NCBI GenBank assembly: GCA_016722575.1
Contig: JADKIY010000004.1
Location: forward strand, 1-17,031
From: Elusimicrobiota bacterium
Lineage (GTDB): Bacteria > Elusimicrobiota > Elusimicrobia > FEN-1173
Direction of reading: 5' to 3'
DNA: 17,031 bases
Both the position numbers and the translations under genes were made by a program. The notes under the pieces were generated by a model. It saw nothing but the letters and a program-made list of their open reading frames with translations. It made no database searches and had not been told where the DNA came from. Of the stretch, positions 1 to 8,120 are shown in pieces (within the stretch, counting starts at the first letter, position 1; the number at the start of each line of letters is the position of its first letter).

Positions 1-4
1 TGCG

Positions 5-706
5 TCAGGGCAGGTTTGTGGGAAACCGGGACAAGCGCCGCAGGGCGTCGGGGTTTAGGAGGGCGATCCGTTTCCAGCCCGTTCGGATCCATCCGCGTTT
101 TTTGAAATCGGACAAGGTGCGAATGGCGGTTTCGGGAATGCAGCCCACGAGTTCGGCCAAGTCTTCCCGCCGCACCCGCACCTCGGCGCCGGGGGCGGGC
201 AGGAGCATCAACAGAAGGTGGGCAAGACGTTTGTCGACGGGTTCCAAAGGCCCGGGCGCGCATGTCCTGGGCGTGCCGCAAATGGTCCCCCACCTCCCCA
301 TGGACCGCCCTTGAAAAATCCGGGTGCTGAGACATCAACCGGAAAACCGCCGCGGGAGAACGAGCACTTCGGCGTCCTGCAGGGCATACACGCTCACGGG
401 GTAGGGTCGGCGGTCCAGCAGGGCGATGACGCCGCAGAGTCGCCCGGGAACGATCAGGTCCATGGCCGACACCCGCTCGCCCTGGGAAAATTTCAACGCC
501 TTAAATAGGCCCGACAAAACCAGGAAAGCCGCCTCCCCGGAATCTCCCTCCTGAAAAAGCGAGGCCCCGGCCTTCACCCGTCGGCGGACAAGCGTGGGCA
601 AAAGATCGGACCGCGTCCCGGTCGGCAGGGCGCCCAGGGCCGACGACGGGGGAAGTCCCTCGGTCGATGGAGAGCGCCGGGGGGTCAAGGCCGCCTCCGC
701 GCCCAT
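5..706 (-). pseudogene. Crp/Fnr-family transcription regulator, frameshifted
   Basis: This looks like a Crp/Fnr regulator: an N-terminal cyclic-nucleotide-binding-like beta roll and a C-terminal winged helix. Visible in the first frame are GASLFQEGDSGEAAFLVLSG and a later GRLCGVIALLDRRPYPVSV, which match the cNMP-binding fold. The dimerisation-helix stretch (RLMSQHPDFSRAVHGEV) lies in a second frame, and the helix-turn-helix (REDLAELVGCIPETAIRTLS, then DFKKRGWI) in a third. So at least two frameshifts are needed, near 345 and near 250. Pieced together the length is about 230 residues, normal for the family. The start overlaps the 3' end of the upstream P-type ATPase by about 22 bases, so the two form one transcript and the regulator probably controls the ATPase. 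The ligand is unknown; no iron-sulfur cysteine cluster typical of Fnr is visible. It is either a broken gene or an intact gene with consensus errors. Confidence 0.8.
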
Positions 707-3233
707 CGCTTGGCGGTCAATACCGCAAGAATACGCTCAGGGTCCCGGACACCGACGCTCACGGCAATGTCGATGCCGTGAAGAGTGGAGAAATGAAACA
801 GGCGTCTCAGAAGCGGCGTGGAAAGTACGACGGCCAAAAAGAGCGCCGATCCGCCGACCACGGCCCAGAGGGCGCGGTTGGGGGCCCGCCAGCGCGCCCA
901 GGTCGACTGGGTCCAGGAGCGGTTGGCCAGGATAAGCCCCGCGTTGGCCGCCATGAGCGTGGTGAAGGCCAGGGCCCGGGCGTCCAGCTCCCCGTGACCC
1001 CGACGAAGGGCCAGGGCGAACACCGCGAACACCGCCGCGAAAACGCTCACGCCTTGGGCCAGGCTCGGGCCCAGGGTGTCCCACCCGAACAGGCGGTCCG
1101 TGGTTTTCCGGGGGGGGCGTTGCATGGCGTCGGGCTCGGGCGGTTCGGCCTCGAAGGCCACGGAGCAGGCCGGGTCGATGACCAAATGCAGGAAGGCGAT
1201 GTGGATCGGCAACAGGACCAGGGGCCACCCCAGAAACACCGAGGCCAAGGACAGCCCGGCGATCGGCACGTGAATGGCCAGGATGTAGGCCATGCCTTTT
1301 TTTAAATTGTCGAACACCCGCCGGCCGCCGGCGATGGCGCTCACCAGAGAGGCGAAATCGTCGTGGAGCAGAACCAGGCCCGCGGCCTCCCGGCCACGTC
1401 GGTTCCCCGCTCGCCCATGGCCACGCCGATGTGGGCGCCTTGAGCGCCGGCGCGTCGTTCACCCCGTCGCCGGTCATGGCTACGATCTCGCCGTTGGCGC
1501 GCAGGGCCCGGATGAGCCGCAGTTTGTGCTCCGGCACCGCCCGGGCAAAGAGCGTTCACCCGACGCAGGCGCTCGGCCAGCGCCTCCTCGGACAGGGCGT
1601 CGATCTCGGCCCCGTCAAGACCTGGTCGGCGTTGGACAAGCCGATGGCCCGGCGACGCTTTGGGCGGTGCCGGGTAATCGCCCGTGATCATGGCCACCCG
1701 GACGCCCGCCCGACGGCATTCCTCGATGGCGGCGGGCACGTCTTTCCGAACCGGGTCGGCCAAGGCGATCAGCCCCAGGAATTCAAAATCGAAATCGTGC
1801 TGGAGGTCCGGCAGGACATCGGCCGTGAAGGAGGATTTGGCCACCCCAGGAGGCGGTATCCTTCCGGGCGTGTTCGTCCACCCGTCGACGAAGAGCCTCG
1901 AGACGTTCCGGCGGGAAATGACACAGGTCCGCGACGGCTTCGGGAGCGCCTTTGGCGGCGATGACGAAGCGCCGCTGGTCCGGCGATGTCCACACCTGGG
2001 ACATGGCCAGAAGGTCCCGGGAAAGGGGGTATTCCTTGACCAGCGTCCAGTCCCCGTGGAGATGTTCGGTGCGGGCGAGAAATCGGTCGCCCAGGGCGTG
2101 AAAGGCTTTTTCCATGGGATCGAAGGGATTTCGCGCGCTGGCCAAAATGCCGAACTCGAGAATTTCATGGAAGGATTCCTCGAGGTGTTTTCATCGGGGG
2201 AATGTCGAAACGGAGATCCCCGGCAGGAGGCGCTGAATGTCCATCCGGTTTTCCGTCAAGGTGCCGGTTTTGTCCACGCACAGCACCGTGACGGCGCCCA
2301 GGGCCTCGACGGCGGGCATCCGGCGGGCCAGGACGCCCCGCTTCGAAAGGCGCCAGGCGCCGAGGGAAAGGAAAATCGTGAGGACCACGGGAAACTCGTT
2401 GGGCATGAGAGCCATGGCCAGGCTGAGGCCCGCGAGCACGCCGGTTAGCCAGGCGCCCCGCCAAAAGCCGGTCACCAACACGACCGCCGCGCACAAAACC
2501 GCGCCCACGATGGCGACCACTTTCACCAGGGAGGCCATTTCGATTTGCAGGGGGCTGGGACCGGACTCGGCGGATTCCAGGGCCCGGCCGATTTTGCCGA
2601 TTTCCGTGGCGGCGCCGACGCCGGTGACGCGCACCAGGCCCTGCCCCTGAACCACCAAGGTCCCCGCGAAAACGTAGGGGGAGCCGTCCCCGGCGGTGGT
2701 CGGCGTTTCGCCGGGGACCGCCGCGCGGACGTCTTTTCGAACCGAAACCGATTCCCCCGTGAGCAGGGATTCGTCCACGGCCAGGTGGGAGGAGGAAAGC
2801 AGAATCCCGTCGGCGGCACCCGATCCCCTCGGCCAACACCAGCAGATCGCCGCGAACGACGTCCCGCCCGGCCACGCGCCGCTGGGCCCCGTCCCGAATC
2901 ACCAGCGCCCGGGGACTCGACAAATCCCGCAGGGCCTCAGAGCCCGTTCCGTTTTCCCTTCCTGGAAAAGCGTGATGCCCATGATGAAAACCACGAACCC
3001 CAGGAGCATGGCCGCCTCTTGGCCGTCGCCCAGGGCGAAATAGAGAGGCGCCGCAGATCCAGCAGGAGGAACATGGGTTCCCGGAAAACGTCCAAGGCCA
3101 GGGCGGCCCACCCTCGACGGTGGGAAGACGGCAGGTCGTTGGGGCCTTCGCCCGACGGCGGGTTTCGGCGGCGGCCTGGGATAGGATTCAAATTCCGGGG
3201 CACCGGGAAGGCTTTGGCGGGCGTGGCAGTCAT
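685..3233 (-). pseudogene. Cation-transporting P-type ATPase (P2-like), multiply frameshifted
   Basis: This is an inner-membrane ATP-driven cation pump whose hallmarks are all present but spread over several frames. In order they are the N-terminal EGPNDLPSSHRRGW, the actuator TGES (DESLLTGESVSV), the M4 motif MPNEFPVVLT, the phosphorylation site DKTGTLTEN, the nucleotide-binding KGAPE, the hinge TGDGVNDAPALKA, and the M6 motif HLVIDPACSVAFEAEP. The M4 and M6 signatures match the PEEFP/IDPACS subgroup of calcium- or manganese-like P2 ATPases, with PNEFP here instead of PEEFP. The reconstructed length is about 840 residues, normal for the family. Changes of frame are needed near 3055, 2930, 2820, 2190, 1840-1860, 1660, 1545 and 1350-1430. 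The bases between them stay protein-like and lack decay. The chosen start is the ATG at 3233. The ion is not determinable. The Crp/Fnr gene follows directly. Confidence 0.85.
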
Positions 3234-3388
3234 GGGGGCATTGTAGCTCTCTGCTCGACGGGCGGAAACAGCGCCGCGCGGATCCCGGCTGTGGGGAGGG
3301 GGATTTGGTATAATGCGATTTCCGGATTTTCCTTTGAGTTTCATTTGTGTCCGGGCTTTCCCGGCCAAAGTGGCGGGGATGGACCAAT

Positions 3389-3422
3389 AATTTGAAAATG
3401 AGGGTCATCCACACCAGGGCTG
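3389..3422 (+). repeat. 34-bp direct repeat, copy 1
   Basis: It begins AATTTGAAAATGAGGG and ends ACCAGGGCTG. An exact second copy lies at 3567-3600, 178 bases downstream. The flanks differ, so the duplicated unit is short. It does not look like part of a coding sequence. Confidence 0.9.
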
Positions 3423-3456
3423 TGACCGAGGCGTGGGAGCCGAGGAAATGGTTGGA

Positions 3457-3470
3457 GCGCGCTAGCGCGC
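3457..3470. repeat. 14-bp perfect palindrome
   Basis: GCGCGCTAGCGCGC reads the same on both strands. It could be a protein-binding site or part of a hairpin, but there is no adjacent gene to link it to and the composition makes chance plausible. Confidence 0.5.
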
Positions 3471-3476
3471 AAACCG

Positions 3477-3500
3477 CCCCTGCCAGAGACGCAGGGGCTG
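3477..3500 (+). repeat. 24-bp hairpin-forming repeat, copy 1
   Basis: CCCCTGC and GCAGGGG pair perfectly over seven bases around a short loop, followed by CTG. A second copy at 3601-3624 differs by a two-base swap in the loop (CAGAGA versus CGAAGA). The conserved stem with a varied loop suggests structure rather than sequence is retained, as in REP-like intergenic elements. There is no U tract, so it is not a standard terminator. Confidence 0.7.
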
Positions 3501-3511
3501 GATCAGCAATT
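3496..3511 (+). repeat. 16-bp direct repeat (GGCTGGATCAGCAATT), copy 1
   Basis: Exact second copy at 3555-3570. After it, copy 1 reads TGAAAAGG and copy 2 reads TGAAAATG, so the similarity extends a little further. Confidence 0.7.
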
Positions 3512-3525
3512 GAAAAGGCCCGGGA

Positions 3526-3540
3526 GGGGGGGGGGGGGGG
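3526..3540 (+). repeat. 15-base G homopolymer
   Basis: Fifteen consecutive G residues, with one A and five more G after it and AGGG before it. The true length is uncertain because homopolymers of this size are commonly miscalled. Confidence 0.85.
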
Positions 3541-3566
3541 AGGGGGCGCCCACAGGCTGGATCAGC

Positions 3567-3600
3567 AATTTGAAAATGAGGGTCATCCACACCAGGGCTG
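3567..3600 (+). repeat. 34-bp direct repeat, copy 2
   Basis: Exact copy of 3389-3422. It is directly followed by the second copy of the CCCCTGC hairpin repeat, and directly preceded by the second copy of the GGCTGGATCAGC repeat (3555-3570), so this copy sits in a mosaic of repeats. Confidence 0.9.
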
Positions 3601-3624
3601 CCCCTGCCGAAGACGCAGGGGCTG
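3601..3624 (+). repeat. 24-bp hairpin-forming repeat, copy 2
   Basis: Same perfect seven-base stem as 3477-3500 with the loop changed by two bases. It lies immediately after the second copy of the 34-bp repeat. Confidence 0.7.
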
Positions 3625-3714
3625 CCCCGACCATTTAGGGTGAACCTCTTTGTAGGACGGGGCTGCCCCCACGGAAAGCTTGGGGACTGCGCCGACTACT
3701 CATCACGAAGTGAC

Positions 3715-3778
<64 letters not shown>

Positions 3779-3787
<9 letters not shown>

Positions 3788-5251
3788 CATTTTGTCCGTA
3801 GCGAACTGAAAAAGAGGGTCCGTTCCCAACAGGGGGGCGGGCCTTTTTTCTTTTTCGGGGGGGCGAACGGCGGGCGGGGCGGAGAGGCCGGGCGTGGAAG
3901 CGGAAGAAGGCGATCCCGTCGCCTCTTTTCCGTCGGGAGAGAGCCCCCAGCGGAAGCGGACCGTGATGTTGTCCTTTCCGTAAATCACCTTTTCGATGCC
4001 TTGCCGAACGGCCAACGACTTCTCAATCCCGGTTTTGCGCGCGCAATTTTTCACATGCCTTTCGAGTGCTTCTTGGAGGATTTCGGGGGTCAGCCCTTCC
4101 AGGGGTTCGGTCGGTTCGAACCCGTTTTCAGGGGGCTGATGCAATTGGTTTTTGACCGAAAACAGCATTTGTTTGAGGTAAACAGGGTCTCTGGACAGTC
4201 GTGCGAGGTTCTGATGGATGGTCTGCTCCAACCGGGGGGCGCTGATTTGGCGGGTGGTGCATGCTTTCCAACCTTTGTGGTTGGTGGACGTGCAACGGTA
4301 ATAAAAATAGCGCTGTGGGCCTGACGTGTTTTTCTTGGTCGTATGAGTGGGGCTCATATGGGATCGGCATTCTCCGCACTCAATGAGCCCGGCATAGGGC
4401 AGATGGTGGTAGGGGGCTCCGGTTTTGCGGCTGTTTTGGTTCTCCTCACCTAAAAGGGCCTGGGCGTGGTTGAACAACTCCTCCGAAATAATCGCCTCGT
4501 GAATACCGGGGAGGATTTTTCCTTTGTAGGTGGTTTTTCCAGCGGCGGCAGGGCTTTTTAAAACCCGCCAGACGAAGTGATCGGACAGCGTGGACCGCTC
4601 GTGCCACAAATCCCGGAGGGCAAGCGTAACCTGGTGCGCCGTGCCGAGCTCAACATATTTCTCAAAAATGAAACGCACCACGCGGGCCCGTTTGGGATCA
4701 ACGAACAGTTTCCCCTCAACCTTTTTGTAGCCGTAGGGCGGAGGGCCGCCGTTGTAAAGGCCCCGCATGGCCCGCTGGGCGCATTTGTCCCGGATGCGCT
4801 CGGAGGCCAGCTCCCGCTCGAACTGGGCAAAGGTCAGCATGATATTGCGAAGAAGGCGGCCCGCCGGGGTGGAGGTATCGAAGCGCTCCGTCACGGAGAT
4901 AAACCCCGCGTTGTGTGTCTCGAAAAGTTCGATCAGCTGGTAAAAGTCGCGGGGGGAGCGGGTGAGGCGGTCAATCTTGTAGGTAATCACCATGTCGATG
5001 AGCCCGGCCCTGATGTCGGCGGCCAATTTGTGAAGGGCCGGGCGGTTCACGTTTGCGCCCGTGAAGCCTGGATCAGAGTAGATTTTGGCGACGCGGAAGC
5101 CCTCTTGACTGGCGATGAATGACCTGATGCGGTCCTCCTGGGCCTCGCAGGAATTGAACTCGACCTCCGCTTGTTGGTCCGTTGAAACGCGGGTGTAAAT
5201 CGCGCAGCGGGTCAGGGCGGGGGCGGATTTCTCAGCAAGCACTGTTTGCAT
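3779..5251 (-). CDS. Large serine recombinase (site-specific DNA recombinase)
   Basis: A 490-aa serine recombinase that cuts and rejoins DNA through a phosphoserine intermediate. The resolvase-type catalytic domain covers roughly residues 14-165, with the nucleophile in YTRVSTDQQ (Ser23) and conserved KIDRLTRSPRDF and FAQFERELASERIRD. The recombinase domain follows (about 180-290, with NGGPPPYGYKK), then a zinc ribbon (CGECRSHM, later YYRCTSTNHKGWKAC) near 300-350, and a proline-rich tail. Length and order fit phage and mobile-element integrases. The ATG at 5251 has GGAGG seven bases upstream. A 54-codon ORF overlaps the start and may couple translation. The stop codon lies inside the 3' end of tRNA-Ala on the other strand. 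The final 80 or so codons are in the inverted repeat, so inversion would replace the C-terminal residues. The frame is intact, unlike most genes at the window edges. Confidence 0.93.
3782..4046 (+). repeat. 265-bp inverted repeat, left arm
   Basis: It matches the reverse complement of 5841-6105 over equal length. I see one substitution near the outer end (at about 3789) and one block of six substitutions at 4031-4036. This arm contains the last residues of the tRNA and the final 80 or so codons of the recombinase. Confidence 0.92.
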
Positions 5252-5376
5252 GGCATGGCCTCCAGGTAGGGGAGTCGGCGGCGCTCGGTTCGCGCCATTT
5301 CGAACTCGTTGAGTAAATGCAGAAGGTGCTCGGCCAAATGGGAATCCGTCTTGGCGATTACGGTTATCAACTCCAC
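5212..5376 (-). CDS. Small 54-aa protein overlapping the recombinase start
   Basis: It starts with GTG at 5376, five bases after a strong AGGAGG (5382-5387 on the other strand), and overlaps the recombinase start by 40 bases in another frame. The product begins with a helix-like stretch (HLAEHLLHLLNEFEMART) and contains a CKQC motif, ending in four prolines. The family is not recognised. The strong ribosome site and overlap suggest either a real small protein (for example a recombination cofactor) or a leader ORF that couples translation to the recombinase. A longer version from an ATG at 5511 is possible but would read through the structured leader. Confidence 0.5.
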   Translation of the reverse strand: MELITVIAKTDSHLAEHLLHLLNEFEMARTERRRLPYLEAMPCKQCLLRNPPPP

Positions 5377-5402
5377 GGCGGCCTCCTGCGGGGCGAAAGA
5401 AA

Positions 5403-5475
5403 ACCCCCTCGGGTGTCCAGGTCGGCCGCTGGGCCTTCCCTCCGAGGGGGCAAAACGGCCCCGCGAGACCTGGAC
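5403..5475. promoter_or_regulatory. Interleaved inverted repeats between divergent genes
   Basis: Two perfect nine-base inverted repeats are interlaced: CCCCCTCGG (5403-5411) with CCGAGGGGG (5441-5449), and GTCCAGGTC (5414-5422) with GACCTGGAC (5467-5475). In RNA this order can form an H-type pseudoknot; in DNA the arms could be binding sites for the recombinase or the nearby ribbon-helix-helix protein. It lies between the recombinase operon and the divergent small gene, next to a TATACCT direct repeat (around 5485-5500). The function is inferred from position only. Confidence 0.55.
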
Positions 5476-5538
5476 ATTAATACTATACCTCCTATACCTT
5501 ATATTCGTCAAGGGCCCGCTATCTTGTAACCTCTACCA

Positions 5539-5754
5539 ATGCCGAACAATAAACCCTACGACAAAGGCGGGATCGTTTATTACCAGAGGAAGGGCCTGAA
5601 AAAAAGCGTAATCCTGCACCTCTCCCCCGAAACCCACAAAAAAATTAAATACATGGCCTGGCTTAAGGAAACATCGGTTCAGAAACTCTTGGCGAAGACG
5701 ATCGAGGCGTTGGTCAAGGACATCAATTTTAAAGGCAAGGCCGGGCCCGTTTAG
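5539..5754 (+). CDS. Ribbon-helix-helix-like small DNA-binding protein
   Basis: A 71-aa basic protein. The segment KKSVILHLSPETHKKIKYMA followed by SVQKLLAKTIEALVKD fits a ribbon-helix-helix fold: one beta strand, a helix, a turn, then a second helix. Members of this fold are usually dimeric repressors or accessory DNA-binding proteins. It is transcribed away from the recombinase, with the interleaved inverted repeats in between, so it may repress the recombinase or assist in recombination. No clear ribosome-binding site precedes the ATG at 5539, so a leaderless or poorly translated start is possible. The protein lies entirely between the two inverted-repeat arms. Antitoxin is another possible role, but no toxin partner is adjacent. 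Confidence 0.65.
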   Translation: MPNNKPYDKGGIVYYQRKGLKKSVILHLSPETHKKIKYMAWLKETSVQKLLAKTIEALVKDINFKGKAGPV

Positions 5755-5840
5755 GAGAATTGACCCCTTCGATTCGGGCGGCGTTTCGGGGTTTGCCACC
5801 CGCCCCGCCGGGGAGGGTAGGGAGGGGAACCACTTCGGGG

Positions 5841-6105
5841 TTGCGCGCGCGGGGTTGGGATTGAGAAGTCGTTGGCCGTTCGGCAAGGCATCGAAAAGGT
5901 GATTTACGGAAAGGACAACATCACGGTCCGCTTCCGCTGGGGGCTCTCTCCCGACGGAAAAGAGGCGACGGGATCGCCTTCTTCCGCTTCCACGCCCGGC
6001 CTCTCCGCCCCGCCCGCCGTTCGCCCCCCCGAAAAAGAAAAAAGGCCCGCCCCCCTGTTGGGAACGGACCCTCTTTTTCAGTTCGCTACGGACAAATTGT
6101 GGAGC
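5841..6105 (-). repeat. 265-bp inverted repeat, right arm
   Basis: Reverse-complement copy of 3782-4046. It ends in TTGTGGAGC, where GGAGC is the complement of the tRNA acceptor end. At the inner end, TTGCGCGCGC matches, then AAAACC in the recombinase copy is GGGGTT here, then identity resumes. All six differences are transitions. Confidence 0.92.
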
Positions 6106-6213
6106 AAAATCAGTCGGCCGCAAACCATCGACCTGAACGTGCCCAATATATCACATGGCTACTGGGAAAACTACGAGCTGACCGGCGACTACAAGCTGCG
6201 GCCCACCTTATAG
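5842..6213 (+). pseudogene. Duplicate recombinase 3' end with alternative C-terminal tail
   Basis: This open frame encodes a copy of the last recombinase residues (AVRQGIEKVIYGKDNITVRF onward). It then continues beyond DKLWS for 35 more residues (starting KISRPQTIDLNVPN) to a TAA at 6211-6213. It has no start or catalytic domain of its own, so as it stands it is a fragment. Because it is in the inverted repeat and in the same frame as the recombinase, inversion of the segment between the repeats would attach this tail to the recombinase in place of DKMWS and its stop. It may be the remnant of a second element, or a stored alternative end. Confidence 0.65.
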
Positions 6214-6246
6214 GGGATCGGTGTATCGACCTGTTGCGAATGGAGG

Positions 6247-6266
6247 GGGGGGCCGATGGGCCCCCC
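6247..6266. repeat. GC-rich hairpin
   Basis: GGGGGGCC and GGCCCCCC form a perfect eight-base stem around GATG. No T tract follows, so it is not a typical intrinsic terminator. It lies just after the recombinase-tail fragment. Confidence 0.55.
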
Positions 6267-6703
6267 AACCTGCCGCGTGTGTAGGGGGGGGTGCGGAGAT
6301 CGACCAACCATTGCGGCCGGTGGTGCCGCCGCCGAGGGCGTTACTTTTTCGACCGCTATACCGGGCCCTTTTCCGTTACTGAATTATTCAATCCATTTCC
6401 CCTTTGAAAGATAGTGGCAAGGGGTTGATCTTTGCCGCGGAACCTTCCGCCATCGGCGGCGGTGTTGGGTGGAAAACCCCCGCGCGAGAGCGCGGCGGCC
6501 GGGAAAGAAAAAACCCCGCCAACGGCGGAGAAACCCCCGGCGGTTGGTTGGAGAAAAGAAAGAACACACTGCGGTTGATTCGTTCGTTGAAAAAAACCCG
6601 GACGCGCCCCGCTGCGGTTGGACGGAAAAACAGGGTCGCGGCCCGCGCGTCGGCCCGAGAAACCCGCGCCGCCGCCCGGCCCGCTCGGTTTGTGGGTGGA
6701 CTG

Positions 6704-6829
6704 GGACGCTGCCCGCTACGCTTGAAAACCAGAGAACCCCTGGTCGCCCCGCGCCCGCACGAGGAACGTGCGCGGTCGCCGGGCTTGGCAAGTTGGGCCG
6801 TTGGACGCTACCCGCTGCGCTGGAACCCC
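6704..6829 (+). repeat. Imperfect 27-bp direct repeat pair
   Basis: Copies at 6704-6730 and 6803-6829 share GGACGCT, then CCCGCT, CGCT and GAA, with about five differences in 27. The spacing of 99 bases is a multiple of three, so a repeated peptide is conceivable, but the flanking frames are not protein-like. Confidence 0.5.
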
Positions 6830-7055
6830 ATCCGCCCTGTGAGCCGCCGTCGTGGCTACGCCCCGTCGTCGGCCTTGCCTGGCCTGGGGTCAAGGCCGTT
6901 GGCCTCGCCCCTCCCCTCGGTCGCGCGCAGGTTCAAATTCTTCAATCTTTTTCTTGGTTTTGCCCCAACAAGCCCGACACGTGGAACGTGGCGGGTTGGT
7001 GGGGCGGTGTGGTAACATGGTCGAGGTGTAAATCTTCTGAAGGGGGGCACTTCTT

Positions 7056-8120
7056 TTGAAGAGCATCCAAGCATGGTTTTTGAGCCTGATTCTGTTGGCT
7101 CCCCTTCTCCACGCGGGGGGCTACGAGCATCCTCTCCAATCCGGCGGCGGCAATCCCTCCACGAAATCCGATTTTCCTCAACGTCTCTCTCAGTTCATCT
7201 CCTCCAACGGCAAAGGATCTACCGGGGAGGAGCTTCTAAAAAGTTACTTCGCCGACCGGCGAAACCTGTATTTCCCTGATCTTGTCCTGGCCTTTGGTAA
7301 AAATGAACCCAACCCCGTAATGTCGCTTTGGCACCGGGGGCGAGCGGTGGAGCGCCTTTCCAATGAAGCGTTTTTGTATGTGGCTGTTTTTGTCGAAGAG
7401 GGTGCACCGGTTTTGAACCAAAAAGCAGTTGTTATGGACCCGCCCGTCATCATGGCGGGGGATTCCCGGGATGTGTGTTTTAAAGAGCCGAGCCAGTTTC
7501 AAGTTCGGTTGGAGGGGCTGGCGTATGAAAAGGAAAAAGACTCCGGGTTGAACGCCATGGAGGTTATTAAGCTTTACACAGGGAAGGAACCCCAACGGTA
7601 CGGCCAGCGGCCTTTGGAAGGTGTCTGCGCGGCGGTGGATATGAGCAAGGCCGAACCAATCCCCGGCACGACAATTCGGAAGACGATCATTAAGTTCCCC
7701 TTGGAAAAAGAGGCCGTGTATCGGCTAAGCGTTCATCAGACGGGGAATGAACAAAGCAGTGATTTTCACTTTTCAAACATGCGCCTGTCCTGGTTCGGCG
7801 CGGGGGTGGGGGCCGGGGCGACGAACAAAAGCGACACGTTCAAAAAGGCGACGGTGAAGCCCTACATCTTCGCCCATCTGTACGTTTCCAAGTTCCAAAA
7901 TGAATGGAACAGATCCCTGGCAATCGTGGCGGGGATTCCCATTGAGAACAAAGTTCAAGAAGCCATGGTTGGTTTGCGATGGAGCCCCGCCAACGAATGG
8001 ACAAGCCCGGATTTTTCCCGGTTCGGCTTGATTGTAGGAAGCCAGTATCACCGCCCGGTTGATGAATATGCAAATCAACGACAATGGCGATTTTTCGCGG
8101 GGGTTGATTACAAGTTATGA
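7056..8120 (+). CDS. Secreted protein of unknown function, possible outer-membrane barrel
   Basis: A 354-aa protein with a clear signal peptide: MKS, then a hydrophobic core (FLSLILLAPLL), then a likely cut after HA at about residue 20. I do not recognise a family. The start is TTG at 7056, preceded by GAAGGGGGG eight bases upstream; no closer ATG would retain the signal peptide. The last third (from LSWFGAGVGAGA) has alternating aromatic and small residues and ends FFAGVDYKL, reminiscent of the terminal strands of an outer-membrane beta barrel. The middle is a mixed soluble region. It is the first gene of a tight operon, overlapping the next by four bases (ATGA). The sequence is less GC-rich than the metal genes, suggesting acquisition. 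An exported or barrel protein leading an operon that later encodes a nuclease is unusual. Confidence 0.75.
   Translation: MKSIQAWFLSLILLAPLLHAGGYEHPLQSGGGNPSTKSDFPQRLSQFISSNGKGSTGEELLKSYFADRRNLYFPDLVLAFGKNEPNPVMSLWHRGRAVERLSNEAFLYVAVFVEEGAPVLNQKAVVMDPPVIMAGDSRDVCFKEPSQFQVRLEGLAYEKEKDSGLNAMEVIKLYTGKEPQRYGQRPLEGVCAAVDMSKAEPIPGTTIRKTIIKFPLEKEAVYRLSVHQTGNEQSSDFHFSNMRLSWFGAGVGAGATNKSDTFKKATVKPYIFAHLYVSKFQNEWNRSLAIVAGIPIENKVQEAMVGLRWSPANEWTSPDFSRFGLIVGSQYHRPVDEYANQRQWRFFAGVDYKL

Larger units (their letters stand above)
3234..3714. other. Gene-free intergenic block with repeats and hairpins
   Basis: No credible gene lies between the divergent-side start of the ATPase and the tRNA. The block contains a 34-bp exact direct repeat, a 24-bp hairpin-forming repeat in two copies, a 16-bp direct repeat, a GC palindrome and a 15-G run, each listed separately. 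The heptamer GGGGCTG, which is also the first seven bases of the tRNA, recurs several times just upstream of the tRNA. The promoters of the ATPase and of the tRNA should lie here, but I see no convincing -35/-10 pair. Confidence 0.6.
6214..7055. other. GC-rich stretch without a convincing gene
   Basis: About 840 bases with no recognisable gene. Long open frames exist on both strands (for example 6404-7015 plus and 6384-6893 minus), but their translations are Arg/Pro/Gly-rich, overlap each other and match no family I know, as expected from GC-rich sequence lacking stops. There are small GC hairpins and one imperfect 27-bp direct repeat, listed separately. The promoter for the operon beginning at 7056 should be near the end of this stretch; I see no clear boxes. 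Confidence 0.6.

Noticed and set aside
3389..3624. Repeats that could be read as a degenerate CRISPR array.
   Set aside because: Only two copies of each unit, irregular spacing, different units interleaved, and no cas genes.
4031..4036. A-to-G differences between the repeat arms, suggestive of adenine-directed variation as in diversity-generating retroelements.
   Set aside because: No reverse transcriptase is present, most adenines in the repeat are unchanged, and two of the six changes are C-to-T.
5272..5511. A longer 99-aa form of the small ORF upstream of the recombinase.
   Set aside because: Its extra N-terminal part is encoded by the structured leader and is low-complexity; the GTG with AGGAGG at 5376 is the better start.
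6930..6955. A T-loop-like GGTTCAAATTC that might be part of a tRNA.
   Set aside because: No acceptor, D or anticodon stems can be paired around it.
6404..7059. Open frames of about 200 codons on the plus strand, and one of 169 on the minus strand.
   Set aside because: They overlap each other, are rich in Arg, Pro and Gly, show no motif, and are expected in GC-rich sequence with few stops.
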